Source of the DNA: an uncultured SAR86 cluster bacterium
GTDB lineage: Bacteria > Pseudomonadota > Gammaproteobacteria > Magnimaribacterales > D2472
NCBI GenBank assembly: GCA_902579825.1
Contig: CACHII010000006.1
Span: forward strand, 1-62,301
Direction: 5' to 3'
DNA: 62,301 nt
The notes under the pieces were generated by a model. That model worked only from the letters and a program-made list of their open reading frames with translations, searched no databases and was not told where the DNA came from. Below are positions 1 through 9,117 of the stretch, piece by piece (the first letter of the stretch is position 1; each line of letters begins with the position of its first letter). Position numbers and translations under genes: made by a program.

Positions 1-1848
1 ACAGAATCGATCAAAAACCCTAAAGACTTTTTTGGAAAGTTGGCTAAAGAGAATATAGCTTGGTTTGAAGGTTTTGATGAAGTACATAATGATAGATTTT
101 CAAATACAAAATGGTTCAAAGGCGGTAAAACAAATCTAAGTTTTAATTGTATTGATAGGCATCTTAAAAATGACGCAAATAAAACTGCAATAATTTGGGA
201 AGGTGACGATCCATCTGATTCAAAAATAATCACTTATCAGAATTTACATGACGAAGTATGTAAGTTTGCTAATGTCTTAAAAAAGCTTGGTGTTAAAAAA
301 GGTTCAAGAGTATGTATATATATGCCTATGATTCCAGAAACAGCATTTGCAATGCTTGCTTGTGCAAGGATTGGAGCAATACATTCAGTTGTGTTTGGTG
401 GTTTTTCTCCTGAATCTCTTAAAGACAGGATTCTCGATGCAGATTGTTCAATTGTAATTACTGCAGATGAGGGTGTACGAGGTGGAAAGAAAGTTCCATT
501 GAAGGCTAACGTAGATGAAGCTCTGAAAGCTTGTCCTGGAGTTAAAAATACATTGGTAATCAAAAGAACAGGTGAAGATATTTCATGGAATCAGAATAAA
601 GATTTATGGTACGAAGATTTAGCACATGAGGCAGATACTAGCTGTAATCCTGAACCGATGGATTCAGAAGATCCCCTTTTCATTCTTTACACATCTGGTT
701 CTACAGGAAAACCCAAAGGAGTGCTTCATACAACTGCAGGATACTTATTGGGCGCACATATTAGCTTCAAATATTTATTTGGTGTTAGACCAGAAGATAA
801 TTATTGGTGTACTGCTGATGTAGGTTGGATTACTGGACATACTTATATCTTGTATGGTCCTCTATCAAATGGCTCCTCAACGTTAATTTTCGAAGGGGTG
901 CCTACATATCCTACAGCTTCTAGATGTTGGGAAATATGTGATAAACATGAAATAAATATTTTTTATACAGCGCCAACTGCTATTAGAGCACTGATGGCCC
1001 AAGGTAATTATCCTGTAACAAGAACAAAAAGAGATAGCTTAAGAATTCTGGGTACAGTTGGTGAACCAATTAATCCAGAAGCATGGGACTGGTACTTTAA
1101 TGTTGTTGGAAAATCTAAATGTGAAGTAATAGATACTTGGTGGCAGACCGAAACTGGTTCTGTACTGATATCACCAATTGCAGGAGTAACTCCAACAAAA
1201 CCAGGCTCAGCAACTCTGCCTTTTTTTGGTGTAAAACCAGCTCTCTACGATGAACATGGGACTGCGCTTGATGGTGCAAATTCAGGGAATCTTGTAATTG
1301 AAAGTTCTTGGCCAAGTCAAATCAGAAGTGTTTATGGTGATCATCAAAGAATGATAGATACCTATTTTAGTATGTATGAAGATATCTATTTCACTGGAGA
1401 CGGAGCTAGAAGAGATGAGGATGGTTACTATTGGATAACAGGGAGGGTTGACGATGTGCTTAATGTTTCTGGACACAGGTTAGGTACTGCAGAAATTGAA
1501 AGCGCTCTCGTACTGCATCCAAAAGTTGCTGAGGCAGCAGTTGTAGGCTTTGACCACCCTATTAAGGGTCAAGGTATATATGCTTTTGTTACTCTTATGA
1601 TTGAAGAATCATTTTCTGATGATCTTAATAATGAATTAAAACAATTTGTTGCAAAAGAAATTGGTGCAATTGCAAAACCAGATTTAATCCAAAATGCACC
1701 AGGACTACCAAAAACCAGATCAGGAAAAATCATGAGAAGAATTTTAAGAAAAATTGCTGAAGGAGATCTAACTAATCTTGGTGACACTTCGACCTTAGCA
1801 GATCCCTCTGTTGTTAAGTCATTAATTGCTAATAAAATGAATATATGA
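1..1848 (+). CDS. acs: Acetyl-CoA synthetase (partial, 5' end outside window)
   Basis: AMP-forming acetate--CoA ligase, which activates acetate to acetyl-CoA through acetyl-adenylate in the cytoplasm. The reading frame is open from base 1, with acs-like residues before the first TTG at 40, so the start lies upstream and roughly 35-40 residues are missing compared with the usual ~650. The adenylate-forming P-loop [11 protein letters not shown] is at about residues 229-239. The WWQTETG motif follows, and the C-terminal [11 protein letters not shown] motif carries the catalytic lysine that is acetylated in the family. The stop overlaps the ATG of the next gene (ATGA), so the two are probably co-transcribed. 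Identity is very secure. Confidence 0.97.
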   Translation, partial: TESIKNPKDFFGKLAKENIAWFEGFDEVHNDRFSNTKWFKGGKTNLSFNCIDRHLKNDANKTAIIWEGDDPSDSKIITYQNLHDEVCKFANVLKKLGVKKGSRVCIYMPMIPETAFAMLACARIGAIHSVVFGGFSPESLKDRILDADCSIVITADEGVRGGKKVPLKANVDEALKACPGVKNTLVIKRTGEDISWNQNKDLWYEDLAHEADTSCNPEPMDSEDPLFILYTSGSTGKPKGVLHTTAGYLLGAHISFKYLFGVRPEDNYWCTADVGWITGHTYILYGPLSNGSSTLIFEGVPTYPTASRCWEICDKHEINIFYTAPTAIRALMAQGNYPVTRTKRDSLRILGTVGEPINPEAWDWYFNVVGKSKCEVIDTWWQTETGSVLISPIAGVTPTKPGSATLPFFGVKPALYDEHGTALDGANSGNLVIESSWPSQIRSVYGDHQRMIDTYFSMYEDIYFTGDGARRDEDGYYWITGRVDDVLNVSGHRLGTAEIESALVLHPKVAEAAVVGFDHPIKGQGIYAFVTLMIEESFSDDLNNELKQFVAKEIGAIAKPDLIQNAPGLPKTRSGKIMRRILRKIAEGDLTNLGDTSTLADPSVVKSLIANKMNI

Positions 1849-2327
1849 AAAGGATTATTACTTTATTGCTTTTAACACCATTAATTTTTTCAGCTGATTT
1901 TTCATATGACGATGCAATAAGTTATATTAAAAAAGATCTAACTAAGATTACTTCTTTAGAACCAGGATGTGTTGGTTTTTATCTTGAAAAATCAGATGAT
2001 GCTAAAACATATTATTCTTTTGAGTTAAGAGAAATTCATAATACAAAATGTGGTGGAGATCCAGAAACTGCACCAAGACTAGCAAGTGTAATGGTTTATG
2101 CTAATAAAAAAATTAGTGTATTTAACTTAATGTGCAATTCTTATGTAGATATTAATGATTACAGTTGGGATATGGAATGTCCTAAAAAGAAATACTGTAT
2201 CTATCCATACAATAATCCAGATTGGCCTAACGCAAAAACTATCGCTTCTGTATTTTCAGACCTTACTACAAAATGTCCACCAAAAGATGAAAATGGTAAT
2301 GATTTAATTGAGTCTTATATAGAATAA
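1845..2327 (+). CDS. Small exported cysteine-containing protein, unknown function
   Basis: A 160-residue protein that I do not recognise. Residues 1-17 form a signal peptide: lysine and arginine, then a leucine/isoleucine-rich core ending in FSA. The mature part has six cysteines (in EPGC, NTKC, LMC, MEC, KKYC and TKC), an even number that fits disulfide bonding in the periplasm. The ATG overlaps the acs stop and the gene is followed 4 bases later by a small lipoprotein gene, so it sits in the acs transcript. Its role in acetate metabolism, if any, is unknown. Confidence 0.75.
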   Translation: MKRIITLLLLTPLIFSADFSYDDAISYIKKDLTKITSLEPGCVGFYLEKSDDAKTYYSFELREIHNTKCGGDPETAPRLASVMVYANKKISVFNLMCNSYVDINDYSWDMECPKKKYCIYPYNNPDWPNAKTIASVFSDLTTKCPPKDENGNDLIESYIE

Positions 2328-2331
2328 GTAA

Positions 2332-2667
2332 ATGGAAAAAAATAAAATACTAATTATTCTTTTGTTAACTTTTGTTAGTTGCAATACAAACCAAAATTAT
2401 GATAAATCAATGCTACCTGATGCAGATCCACAAGTTTTAAGTGAGGTCAATTCAAAGGTATTAATTTCTTGTATGCAAATACCAGTGCCTCGTCCACCAG
2501 TTCCAATAAATCCTAATCATAAAGTTCCAACAGGTGAAGTTTATGATCAAAACGATTGTGTCGAAAATAAAATGGGTGACAATGAGCGAAAAAAACTTCT
2601 AAGTGAAAAAAAAGAAAAAGAAAAATTTAAGCTCGAAATTAATTTAAAGGATCAAGAAGAAGAATAA
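2332..2667 (+). CDS. Small lipoprotein, unknown function
   Basis: A 111-residue predicted lipoprotein. The first 16 residues are a hydrophobic signal ending in the lipobox LTFVSC, with the lipidated cysteine at residue 17. A proline-rich stretch (IPVPRPPVPINP) lies in the middle and the last ~30 residues are a highly charged lysine/glutamate tail. It is the third gene of the acs transcript. The 3' end overlaps the convergent MBL-fold gene by 16 bases. No homologue is recognised from sequence alone, so function is not assigned. Confidence 0.7.
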   Translation: MEKNKILIILLLTFVSCNTNQNYDKSMLPDADPQVLSEVNSKVLISCMQIPVPRPPVPINPNHKVPTGEVYDQNDCVENKMGDNERKKLLSEKKEKEKFKLEINLKDQEEE

Positions 2668-3452
2668 AGATTATTTTCGCTTAATATTTTTCTATCTTCA
2701 ACAAGTTTTATTAAATGGGCCAAAAGGCTCATTTTTGCAATTGGGTATAACATTTCAGGTACATCGTCATAGACCAAGGGCAGAAGATCATCAATATTTG
2801 ATTTTTGATTTTTTTCAACACATCTTAATACTTTTGATTCTCTAGATAATCTGTGTCTAATAATAGATTTAATAGTTTTAGTTGGCTCGCTCATAAAGTT
2901 GCCATGACCTGGTGCAAAGTAATCAATATCATAATTATTTAATAAATTTAAAGAATCTATATATTCAGTCATGTTGCCATCTGGTGGAGCGATTACAACT
3001 GTTGAACCATCCATAATATGATCACCTGTTAACAAACAATTTATTTCTTTCAAATAAAAACATAAATGATTAGATGCATGTCCTGGTGTGTGAATCACTT
3101 CAATAGAATACTCATCAGTTGAGATTACATCACCATGATTCAACACAGTGTCTGGCTGAAAGGTTTCATCCTCCCAATCAGATTCTCTATCAACTAATCT
3201 TCCAAACATTGGGATCTTTAATTCTTGTGCTATTGCTAATGCAGCAGGCGAATGATCCGTATGTGTGTGGGTAACTAAAATTCTTTTAATTTTTCCTCTT
3301 CCCACTTTCAAAATTTCTTCTATATGTCCAGGAATATTCGGTCCAGGATCAATAAGAGTAATTTCATTTTTTCCAATTAAATATGTGTTAGTTCCTTGTC
3401 CAGTGAAAACACCGCCGTTAGGTGCAGTAATTTTTTGTATCAATTCATTCAT
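2652..3452 (-). CDS. MBL-fold metallo-hydrolase (LACTB2-like)
   Basis: A 266-residue metallo-beta-lactamase-fold hydrolase. The metal-binding motif HTHTDH is at residues 62-67. Further ligands are the histidines of HTPGHASNH (about 122-130), the aspartate of TGDH (about 144) and the histidine of APGHG (about 184). The order matches the LACTB2/glyoxalase II-like group, which includes nucleases and thioester hydrolases; the substrate cannot be told from sequence. Its ATG overlaps the stop of the upstream Nudix gene, so the two form an operon and may act on related substrates (inference). Confidence 0.88.
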   Translation of the reverse strand: MNELIQKITAPNGGVFTGQGTNTYLIGKNEITLIDPGPNIPGHIEEILKVGRGKIKRILVTHTHTDHSPAALAIAQELKIPMFGRLVDRESDWEDETFQPDTVLNHGDVISTDEYSIEVIHTPGHASNHLCFYLKEINCLLTGDHIMDGSTVVIAPPDGNMTEYIDSLNLLNNYDIDYFAPGHGNFMSEPTKTIKSIIRHRLSRESKVLRCVEKNQKSNIDDLLPLVYDDVPEMLYPIAKMSLLAHLIKLVEDRKILSENNLYSSS

Positions 3453-4243
3453 TAATGATCCTCGTAGCCTTCATCACCCGGAAATAATACAGCCCATTTT
3501 CCATTGTCCTTAAAAAACTTTGGCAGGATAGGTTTTATATTGTTATTAGAAATTTGCTTTTGATTATCCAGCATATCCATTGCGCTTTTAAACTCCATAC
3601 AGGATTTAAGATTTTCAGTTGTTGGCAAAATCATTTGCATTTCTCCATCCATAGCTTTCTTTAGAGCCATATTTGGATTGATCCACAGACTCTTGGTCAA
3701 TTCCATACCATCATGTTGCACAATCTGTTTTTCTGGCAAATAGGCTATAAAAAATCTAGTGTCAAATCTTCTAGTCTCAAATTCAGGAGTTATCCAATGA
3801 GAAAGAGGTGCTATATTTGATGTTGAGAGAATTAATTCTTCCTCTTTACATACATCTAAAATATTAATTTCATTATTGATTAACATTTTTCTATATTTAT
3901 CAAACTTAGATTTATCTTCATCCTCTAAATTAAGTTTTTCTCCAGATTTTTTTTTTGCTAGAAGTATGCCAACCTCTTCAAAACATTCTCTAATACAAGC
4001 AACCCAATAGCTCAAGCCTCCATAATTTAAACCTAAAGTAAGCGATGCTTCTTGATCATTATGTCCATCACAATATGACTCTAGATCTTTTGAACAATCT
4101 CCCTCATCGATTTTGCCTCCAGGAAAAACAAAAAGATTTTCAAAAGGAGGTTTTTTAGATCTTTTCACCATTAGCACCTCCATACCCTCCTCAGAGTCTC
4201 TAAGAACAAGTACTGTTGCAGCAGGAGTTAAATTATTATTCAT
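3452..4243 (-). CDS. Nudix hydrolase with split Nudix box (NUDT19-like)
   Basis: A 263-residue Nudix-family pyrophosphohydrolase. The Nudix box is present in two pieces: PGGKIDEGD at residues 41-49 and RECFEEVGI at 85-93, separated by an insertion of about 35 residues. A long insertion within the Nudix box is a known trait of the NUDT19 group, some members of which cleave CoA derivatives. Substrate here is inferred only by that resemblance. It is the first gene of a two-gene operon with the MBL-fold hydrolase, with 1-base overlap of stop and start, and is divergent from the alpha/beta hydrolase gene across a 32-base gap. Confidence 0.85.
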   Translation of the reverse strand: MNNNLTPAATVLVLRDSEEGMEVLMVKRSKKPPFENLFVFPGGKIDEGDCSKDLESYCDGHNDQEASLTLGLNYGGLSYWVACIRECFEEVGILLAKKKSGEKLNLEDEDKSKFDKYRKMLINNEINILDVCKEEELILSTSNIAPLSHWITPEFETRRFDTRFFIAYLPEKQIVQHDGMELTKSLWINPNMALKKAMDGEMQMILPTTENLKSCMEFKSAMDMLDNQKQISNNNIKPILPKFFKDNGKWAVLFPGDEGYEDH

Positions 4244-4275
4244 AAAATTAATTGATATAGCTTAGAATACTGCTT

Positions 4276-5178
4276 ATGCAAATTACTAACAATCTAAATA
4301 ATGATATTTCTGCAGCACCAGAATGGTTTAATCAAGCTATAAATATAAAACCTTCTGAAAAAATTTTAGAAAGTGAAAAAGGACCTCTTTCATATTCAAT
4401 ATGGCCAACTGAATCTAAAAATAAAAATCTTCTCATTTTCATTCATGGTACGGGAGCTCATAAGAAATGGTGGTATCCAATTGCTCCACAATTTATAAAT
4501 TACTCAAATGTAATAGCAATTGATTTACCTGGCATGGGAGATTCTGGATTCCGAAAGAAATACAGCATTAAAGACTTTGGTCAGTGTATTATTTCAATTA
4601 TTGAAAATGAAAAATCTAATTTAGATATCAACAATATATTTATTGTTGGCCATTCTTTAGGCGGTCAGGTGGCAGGTTATGTAGCATCTGAAGAAAAAGA
4701 GCTTGTTTCGAACTTGATTATGATTGACACATTTATTAGGCCTCCTGACTGGGATCCTTCTCAAAACGAAGGAGGTCCTCTAAGAATGATTAAGTACTAT
4801 CCTGATAAGACTACGATTCTGAATAGATTTAGATTACTACCTCAGCAAGAATGTAAAAATGAATGGTTCGTTCGTTACATAGCAGAACATTCTGTAAAGC
4901 AAACTGAAGAAGGCTGGCGTTGGAAATTCGATGATTCAATGTTCAATAGTCTTGAAAGGTTATTTGGTTATAAATTCTCTTTTGGCTGTCCGGCACTCTT
5001 TATTCATGGAGCAGATAGTTTGCTTATGTCAGCTAATATCTTAGATAATATTAAAAAGACATATTCTGATATTATGGACTTTAGAGAAGTAGAGGGAGCA
5101 GCACATCACGTCCCACTCGATAAGCCCATAGAAATAGTTGATATAATTAAAAAACGACTTTTTTTAGATAATTTATGA
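4276..5178 (+). CDS. Alpha/beta hydrolase
   Basis: A 300-residue cytoplasmic alpha/beta-hydrolase-fold enzyme. The oxyanion-hole segment HGTGAHKKWW is at about 57-66, the nucleophile elbow GHSLGG has Ser127, an acid is likely in IHGADS, and the catalytic histidine is likely in EGAAHHVP near residue 278. No substrate can be assigned; haloalkane dehalogenase-like, epoxide hydrolase and esterase families share this layout. The stop overlaps the start of the following membrane/propeller gene (ATGA), so the two are translationally coupled. Confidence 0.87.
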   Translation: MQITNNLNNDISAAPEWFNQAINIKPSEKILESEKGPLSYSIWPTESKNKNLLIFIHGTGAHKKWWYPIAPQFINYSNVIAIDLPGMGDSGFRKKYSIKDFGQCIISIIENEKSNLDINNIFIVGHSLGGQVAGYVASEEKELVSNLIMIDTFIRPPDWDPSQNEGGPLRMIKYYPDKTTILNRFRLLPQQECKNEWFVRYIAEHSVKQTEEGWRWKFDDSMFNSLERLFGYKFSFGCPALFIHGADSLLMSANILDNIKKTYSDIMDFREVEGAAHHVPLDKPIEIVDIIKKRLFLDNL

Positions 5179-6560
5179 ATTATTTTTATTTTTTCTTTTT
5201 CTTAACCCTTGCCGTTTTAATCTTAATAAAACCATTTGTGAGTTACATTTCAAATTGGATTATGCGATCTGAGAAATTAACCAAAACTGGTTTATTTACT
5301 GTTTTGGTCGGAGTAATTTGTTTATACGTAAGTTTAAGTAATGAATTTTGGTATGAACGAATTTGGTTAATTGTTACTCTTACTCTCGGAATAATACTTT
5401 CTATAAGAGGCTTAGTTGTGATTTTTTTCTTTAAAAAAATTAAAAATGTATTACCTATCTATATGAAAAACTACTTCAAGTTTTCTATTCCAATGTCCGT
5501 AGCTCTAATTTGTTTATCTTTATTTGTAGTATCAACTGATTACATTGGCCCACAAAAAGATATAAGTTCCTGTGAATCTGATAACAGCATTAATGTTATA
5601 TGTGGTTTTTCTAATCCTGAGGATATTGTTATAACACCTGATAATGAATTTCTTTTAATGTCGGAGTTTGGAGGAATCGGACCTTATGAAGAACAAAAAT
5701 CTGGTTATTTTGCACTTCTAAATCTCAAAACAGAGCAGAAAATTATTCCAAAAATTACTCTTGGTAAGAATTCATGGGGAGATCCAAGTTGTTCTAGAAA
5801 CGATGATGAAAAATATGGCCCGCATGGAATAGATTTAATTAAACTTGATAACGGTACATTTAAACTTGGTGTCATTAGTCATTTTCCTGACGAGACAATT
5901 GAGATGTTCGAATTAGTTAAAAACAGTCAGTATTGGGATTTAATTTGGCGAGGATGTATTGATGTTCCTTTCAAGTATTATTTTAATGATATTAGCCTTA
6001 AAAAAGATGGAAGTTTCTATGCTTCTCACATGTATAAAAGAGATATCACACTTAATGAATGGCTTGTTACCTCTATATTAAAAAATGATTCTGGATACAT
6101 AGTTAAGTGGAAAGATAATTCATTTAAAAAGATTCCATTTACTGAAGGAAGTGGTCCAAATGGAATAACCTATGACGAAAAATCTAAAATGCTTTACGTA
6201 AATTACAATCAAGGAGATAAGATTGTAAGTTTTGATATGGGTGCCAATGAAGGGACTTCAAATAGCAAGATCAATAATACATTTATTGAGGCTCCCGATA
6301 ATCCATATATACATAAAAATAGCATCTGGATTACTTCATTAGACTTTCAACCAAATGATTTTGGCGAATGTGAATTTAAAGAAAGTTGCTCATTGCCATT
6401 CTCTATTTATCAATTGGATATAAAAAGTTTAGAAATTATAAATAAATACTCGTTTAGCAAAACAGTTTTTGGCTTACCAACCGTTGCCGTTCCTTTTGAA
6501 AATAAAATATATATGGGTTCATTTCATTCTGACAGATTAGGCTTCTTTGAGGTTGATTAA
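5175..6560 (+). CDS. Membrane-anchored SMP-30/strictosidine synthase-like propeller protein
   Basis: A 461-residue protein with two parts. Residues ~3-24, 38-55, 63-86 and 103-120 are hydrophobic and probably span the inner membrane. Residues ~134-461 look like a six-bladed SMP-30/paraoxonase-like beta-propeller, with repeated motifs such as NPEDIVITPDNEF, GPHGIDLI, FNDISLKKDGSF and GPNGITYDEKS. The propeller would face the periplasm, depending on topology. Four cysteines in the propeller may form disulfides. Enzymes of this fold are often lactonases or esterases, but no specific activity can be given. It overlaps the upstream hydrolase gene and is 2 bases from nnrD. Confidence 0.72.
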   Translation: MNYFYFFFFLTLAVLILIKPFVSYISNWIMRSEKLTKTGLFTVLVGVICLYVSLSNEFWYERIWLIVTLTLGIILSIRGLVVIFFFKKIKNVLPIYMKNYFKFSIPMSVALICLSLFVVSTDYIGPQKDISSCESDNSINVICGFSNPEDIVITPDNEFLLMSEFGGIGPYEEQKSGYFALLNLKTEQKIIPKITLGKNSWGDPSCSRNDDEKYGPHGIDLIKLDNGTFKLGVISHFPDETIEMFELVKNSQYWDLIWRGCIDVPFKYYFNDISLKKDGSFYASHMYKRDITLNEWLVTSILKNDSGYIVKWKDNSFKKIPFTEGSGPNGITYDEKSKMLYVNYNQGDKIVSFDMGANEGTSNSKINNTFIEAPDNPYIHKNSIWITSLDFQPNDFGECEFKESCSLPFSIYQLDIKSLEIINKYSFSKTVFGLPTVAVPFENKIYMGSFHSDRLGFFEVD

Positions 6561-6562
6561 AA

Positions 6563-7402
6563 ATGATGGCTAATGAATTTAGCTTAGACTCAATTCAAAT
6601 AACAATACCTAAAAGGTCTAAAAAGTCGCATAAGGGAGATTTTGGCAGATCACTTATTTTGGCTGGCTCTGAAGGCATGGGGGGAGCAGCAATCTTATCA
6701 TCTGAGGCGTGTTTATTTTCTGGAGCTGGTTTAGTAAATATGTATACTCATCCCTCAAACATTGAAGCAAGTCTCAGTAGAAATCCAGAAATAATGGCTC
6801 TTGGAATTGAAAAAGATTTTGAGATTCCAAAAAATATTGATGTCCTTTTATGTGGGCCAGGTCTTAGAAATAATGAATGGTCTGAAAATATTGTAAAAAA
6901 AGCTTTTGCAGCAAGAGAATTAAAAATACTTATTTTTGATGCAGGTGCTTTTGATTTTTTATATGATTTATCTTCTAAATTTAGATTCCATGATGCACAA
7001 ATAATCTTAACGCCTCATCCGGGTGAAGCTGGAAAATTACTAGGTATTTCAAATGATGAAGTGCAAAAAAATAGAGAAAATTCTGCTAAAGAAATTTCAA
7101 AAAAATATAATGCAAATGTAATATTAAAAGGAAAGGATACTATTGTTTGCTTAAAAGATAGCGGTGGAGTTTATATGTGTTCAGAAGGAGGTCCAGAACT
7201 TTCTACAGGCGGGACTGGAGATGTCTTGGCTGGTGTGATTGCTGGGCTGGCGTCTCAAAAAATATCTATTTCTGATGCATGTATGCTATCTGTAGCGGTG
7301 CATGCTAGAGCCGGAGAAGTGTTTAGGAAAGATATTGGTGAAATTGGATTAAATGCAGGATCTTTAAGCCCTATCATCAGAAACTTACTTAACAGATTAT
7401 GA
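6563..7402 (+). CDS. nnrD: ADP/ATP-dependent NAD(P)H-hydrate dehydratase
   Basis: Repairs hydrated NAD(P)H by nucleotide-dependent dehydration. The 279 residues correspond to the C-terminal ribokinase-like half of bifunctional Nnr (YjeF). Visible motifs are AGSEGMGGAA (residues 35-44), TPHPGEAGKLLG (150-161) and TGGTGDVLAG, with the catalytic aspartate near residue 220. The N-terminal epimerase half (NnrE) found in E. coli Nnr (about 515 residues) is absent. A second ATG directly follows the first and cannot be excluded as the start. The stop overlaps tsaE, giving the usual nnr-tsaE-ami order. Confidence 0.93.
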   Translation: MMANEFSLDSIQITIPKRSKKSHKGDFGRSLILAGSEGMGGAAILSSEACLFSGAGLVNMYTHPSNIEASLSRNPEIMALGIEKDFEIPKNIDVLLCGPGLRNNEWSENIVKKAFAARELKILIFDAGAFDFLYDLSSKFRFHDAQIILTPHPGEAGKLLGISNDEVQKNRENSAKEISKKYNANVILKGKDTIVCLKDSGGVYMCSEGGPELSTGGTGDVLAGVIAGLASQKISISDACMLSVAVHARAGEVFRKDIGEIGLNAGSLSPIIRNLLNRL

Positions 7403-7854
7403 AAAAAATTTATCTTAAAAACGATGACGCTACAAATAATATTGGCAAATTGATATCGAAAGACATTTTAAACATCTCTAAAGATAATATTGAGATTCAC
7501 CTTGAAGGTGATTTAGGCGCTGGAAAAACTTTTTTAACACGTTCTATCATTTCTCATGCAGGATGGTCAGGTTTGGTAAAAAGTCCTACCTATACCCTTT
7601 GCGAAGAATATGAATTAAATAAATTACTTTTCTTACATATTGATTTGTATAGATCAGATGAATCAGAGGATCTAGATATCTTTAATTTAAATCGTGAAAC
7701 ACACTTAAAAAAAATTATTATTATCGAGTGGTCAGATAAATTAAAAAAAAATAGGTCATTTGATTTAAAAATTAAATTCAAACATATTAACAATCAAAGA
7801 GAAATTGAGATAATAGATAACAACAACTTATTTTTAACATTGAAAAAATCATAA
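7399..7854 (+). CDS. tsaE: tRNA threonylcarbamoyladenosine biosynthesis ATPase TsaE
   Basis: ATPase partner of the TsaB/TsaD complex that makes t6A37 in ANN-decoding tRNAs. The Walker A motif GDLGAGKT is at residues 37-44, followed by SPTYTLCEEY, a conserved TsaE segment, and the Walker B-like LHIDLYR. At 151 residues it is the family's normal length. The start overlaps the nnrD stop by 4 bases and the stop overlaps the next start (TAATG), so nnrD-tsaE-amiB is a tightly coupled operon. Confidence 0.95.
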   Translation: MKKIYLKNDDATNNIGKLISKDILNISKDNIEIHLEGDLGAGKTFLTRSIISHAGWSGLVKSPTYTLCEEYELNKLLFLHIDLYRSDESEDLDIFNLNRETHLKKIIIIEWSDKLKKNRSFDLKIKFKHINNQREIEIIDNNNLFLTLKKS

Positions 7855-9110
7855 TGAATAAAATATTTATTGGATGTCTTATTTTTTCATCTTTATTACA
7901 GTCTAATGAAATAAGCTTCAATCATGTGGCTGAATCAAGTCAAAATACTATTGAAATATCGTTTGTCTTAGAAAATGTTGCATTCATAAAGTCGTATTCC
8001 TTGGAAAGTCCTTCAAGAATTGTTATAGATGTATTTGATTCAAAGCTCAAATCAGATATTGATGAAGTTTATAACTATCCTGTGAAAAAAATACATGCTT
8101 CTACTGATAAAAATATTACCAGGATAGTAATTGATTTATATGAATACGTATATTGGAAAAGGCCTATCCAAACCAAAATTGACAATGGTGTTTTGTTAAG
8201 TCTCGAAATTACAAAGACAAAGAAATTAAAAACTAATATGAGAGATATTGTTGTTGCTATTGATGCGGGTCATGGTGGCAAATATCCCGGAGCTGTAGGT
8301 ACAAATAATATTTTGGAAAAAGATGTAACTTTATTAATTGCCAAGCAGCTTGAAAGGACATTAAAAGATACTGAAGGATTTAGTCCGTTAATGATAAGAG
8401 CTGGAGATGAAACAGTTAGTTTGAATGATAGATATCAGATAGCAAGAAGAAATGCAGCAGATATTTTCATATCAATACATGCAGATGGATTTAGATTATC
8501 ATCTGTAAAGGGTGCTTCAGTTTTTATTTGGTCAGAAGAGGCTTCAAGCACAGTAGCAAGAAATTTATCAGACTCTCAAAGAAAAAGAATCCAAGCTGAT
8601 ATTAAAAATTTAAAAATCTATGATTTTGATGAGGATACTGCAAGAGAAATGTATCCTGAAATCTATCAAGCTAAAATAGAAGAAAGCAAATTGCTGGGAA
8701 CAAAAGTTTTAGATCAACTTAAAAAAGATCCAGCGACTAAAATTCATAAAAAAAATGTCGAATACGCAGATTTTAGAGTTTTAAAATCAATTGATATACC
8801 ATCTATTCTCGTTGAGTCAGGTTTTCTAACAAATCCCGAAGATGCTGAAAGACTGAAGACAATGGAAGGAAGAAGAATGATAGCTAGATCGATTTTTGTA
8901 GGGATATTTAATTACTTTGTCGAAAAACCAATTCCAAATACTGTGGTAAGAAATGATTCTGAATATCTAACTTATGAGATACAAAACGGTGATACGTTAT
9001 TAGAAATAGCTATTAGATTTGGTGTAACAATAGACTCCATAGTATCTGTAAATGACATAAAAAATAATTCAATTTTTAAGGGTCAAAAAATCTTAATCAA
9101 GATGAATTAA
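7854..9110 (+). CDS. amiB: N-acetylmuramoyl-L-alanine amidase with AMIN and LysM domains
   Basis: Periplasmic amidase that splits peptide stems from glycan during cell separation. A signal peptide covers about residues 1-17. An AMIN domain (~20-120) is followed by an Amidase_3 domain (~130-350) with zinc ligands H140 (DAGHGG), E155, H209 (SIHADG) and the catalytic E321 (VESGFLTNP). A helical insertion between about 228 and 290 resembles the autoinhibitory helix region of AmiB/AmiC. A C-terminal LysM (~372-417, QNGDTLLEIAIRFGV) binds peptidoglycan. The LysM and the tsaE neighbour favour AmiB over AmiC. mutL, often next, is replaced here by convergent priA 7 bases away. Confidence 0.94.
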   Translation: MNKIFIGCLIFSSLLQSNEISFNHVAESSQNTIEISFVLENVAFIKSYSLESPSRIVIDVFDSKLKSDIDEVYNYPVKKIHASTDKNITRIVIDLYEYVYWKRPIQTKIDNGVLLSLEITKTKKLKTNMRDIVVAIDAGHGGKYPGAVGTNNILEKDVTLLIAKQLERTLKDTEGFSPLMIRAGDETVSLNDRYQIARRNAADIFISIHADGFRLSSVKGASVFIWSEEASSTVARNLSDSQRKRIQADIKNLKIYDFDEDTAREMYPEIYQAKIEESKLLGTKVLDQLKKDPATKIHKKNVEYADFRVLKSIDIPSILVESGFLTNPEDAERLKTMEGRRMIARSIFVGIFNYFVEKPIPNTVVRNDSEYLTYEIQNGDTLLEIAIRFGVTIDSIVSVNDIKNNSIFKGQKILIKMN

Positions 9111-9117
9111 ATGGTTC

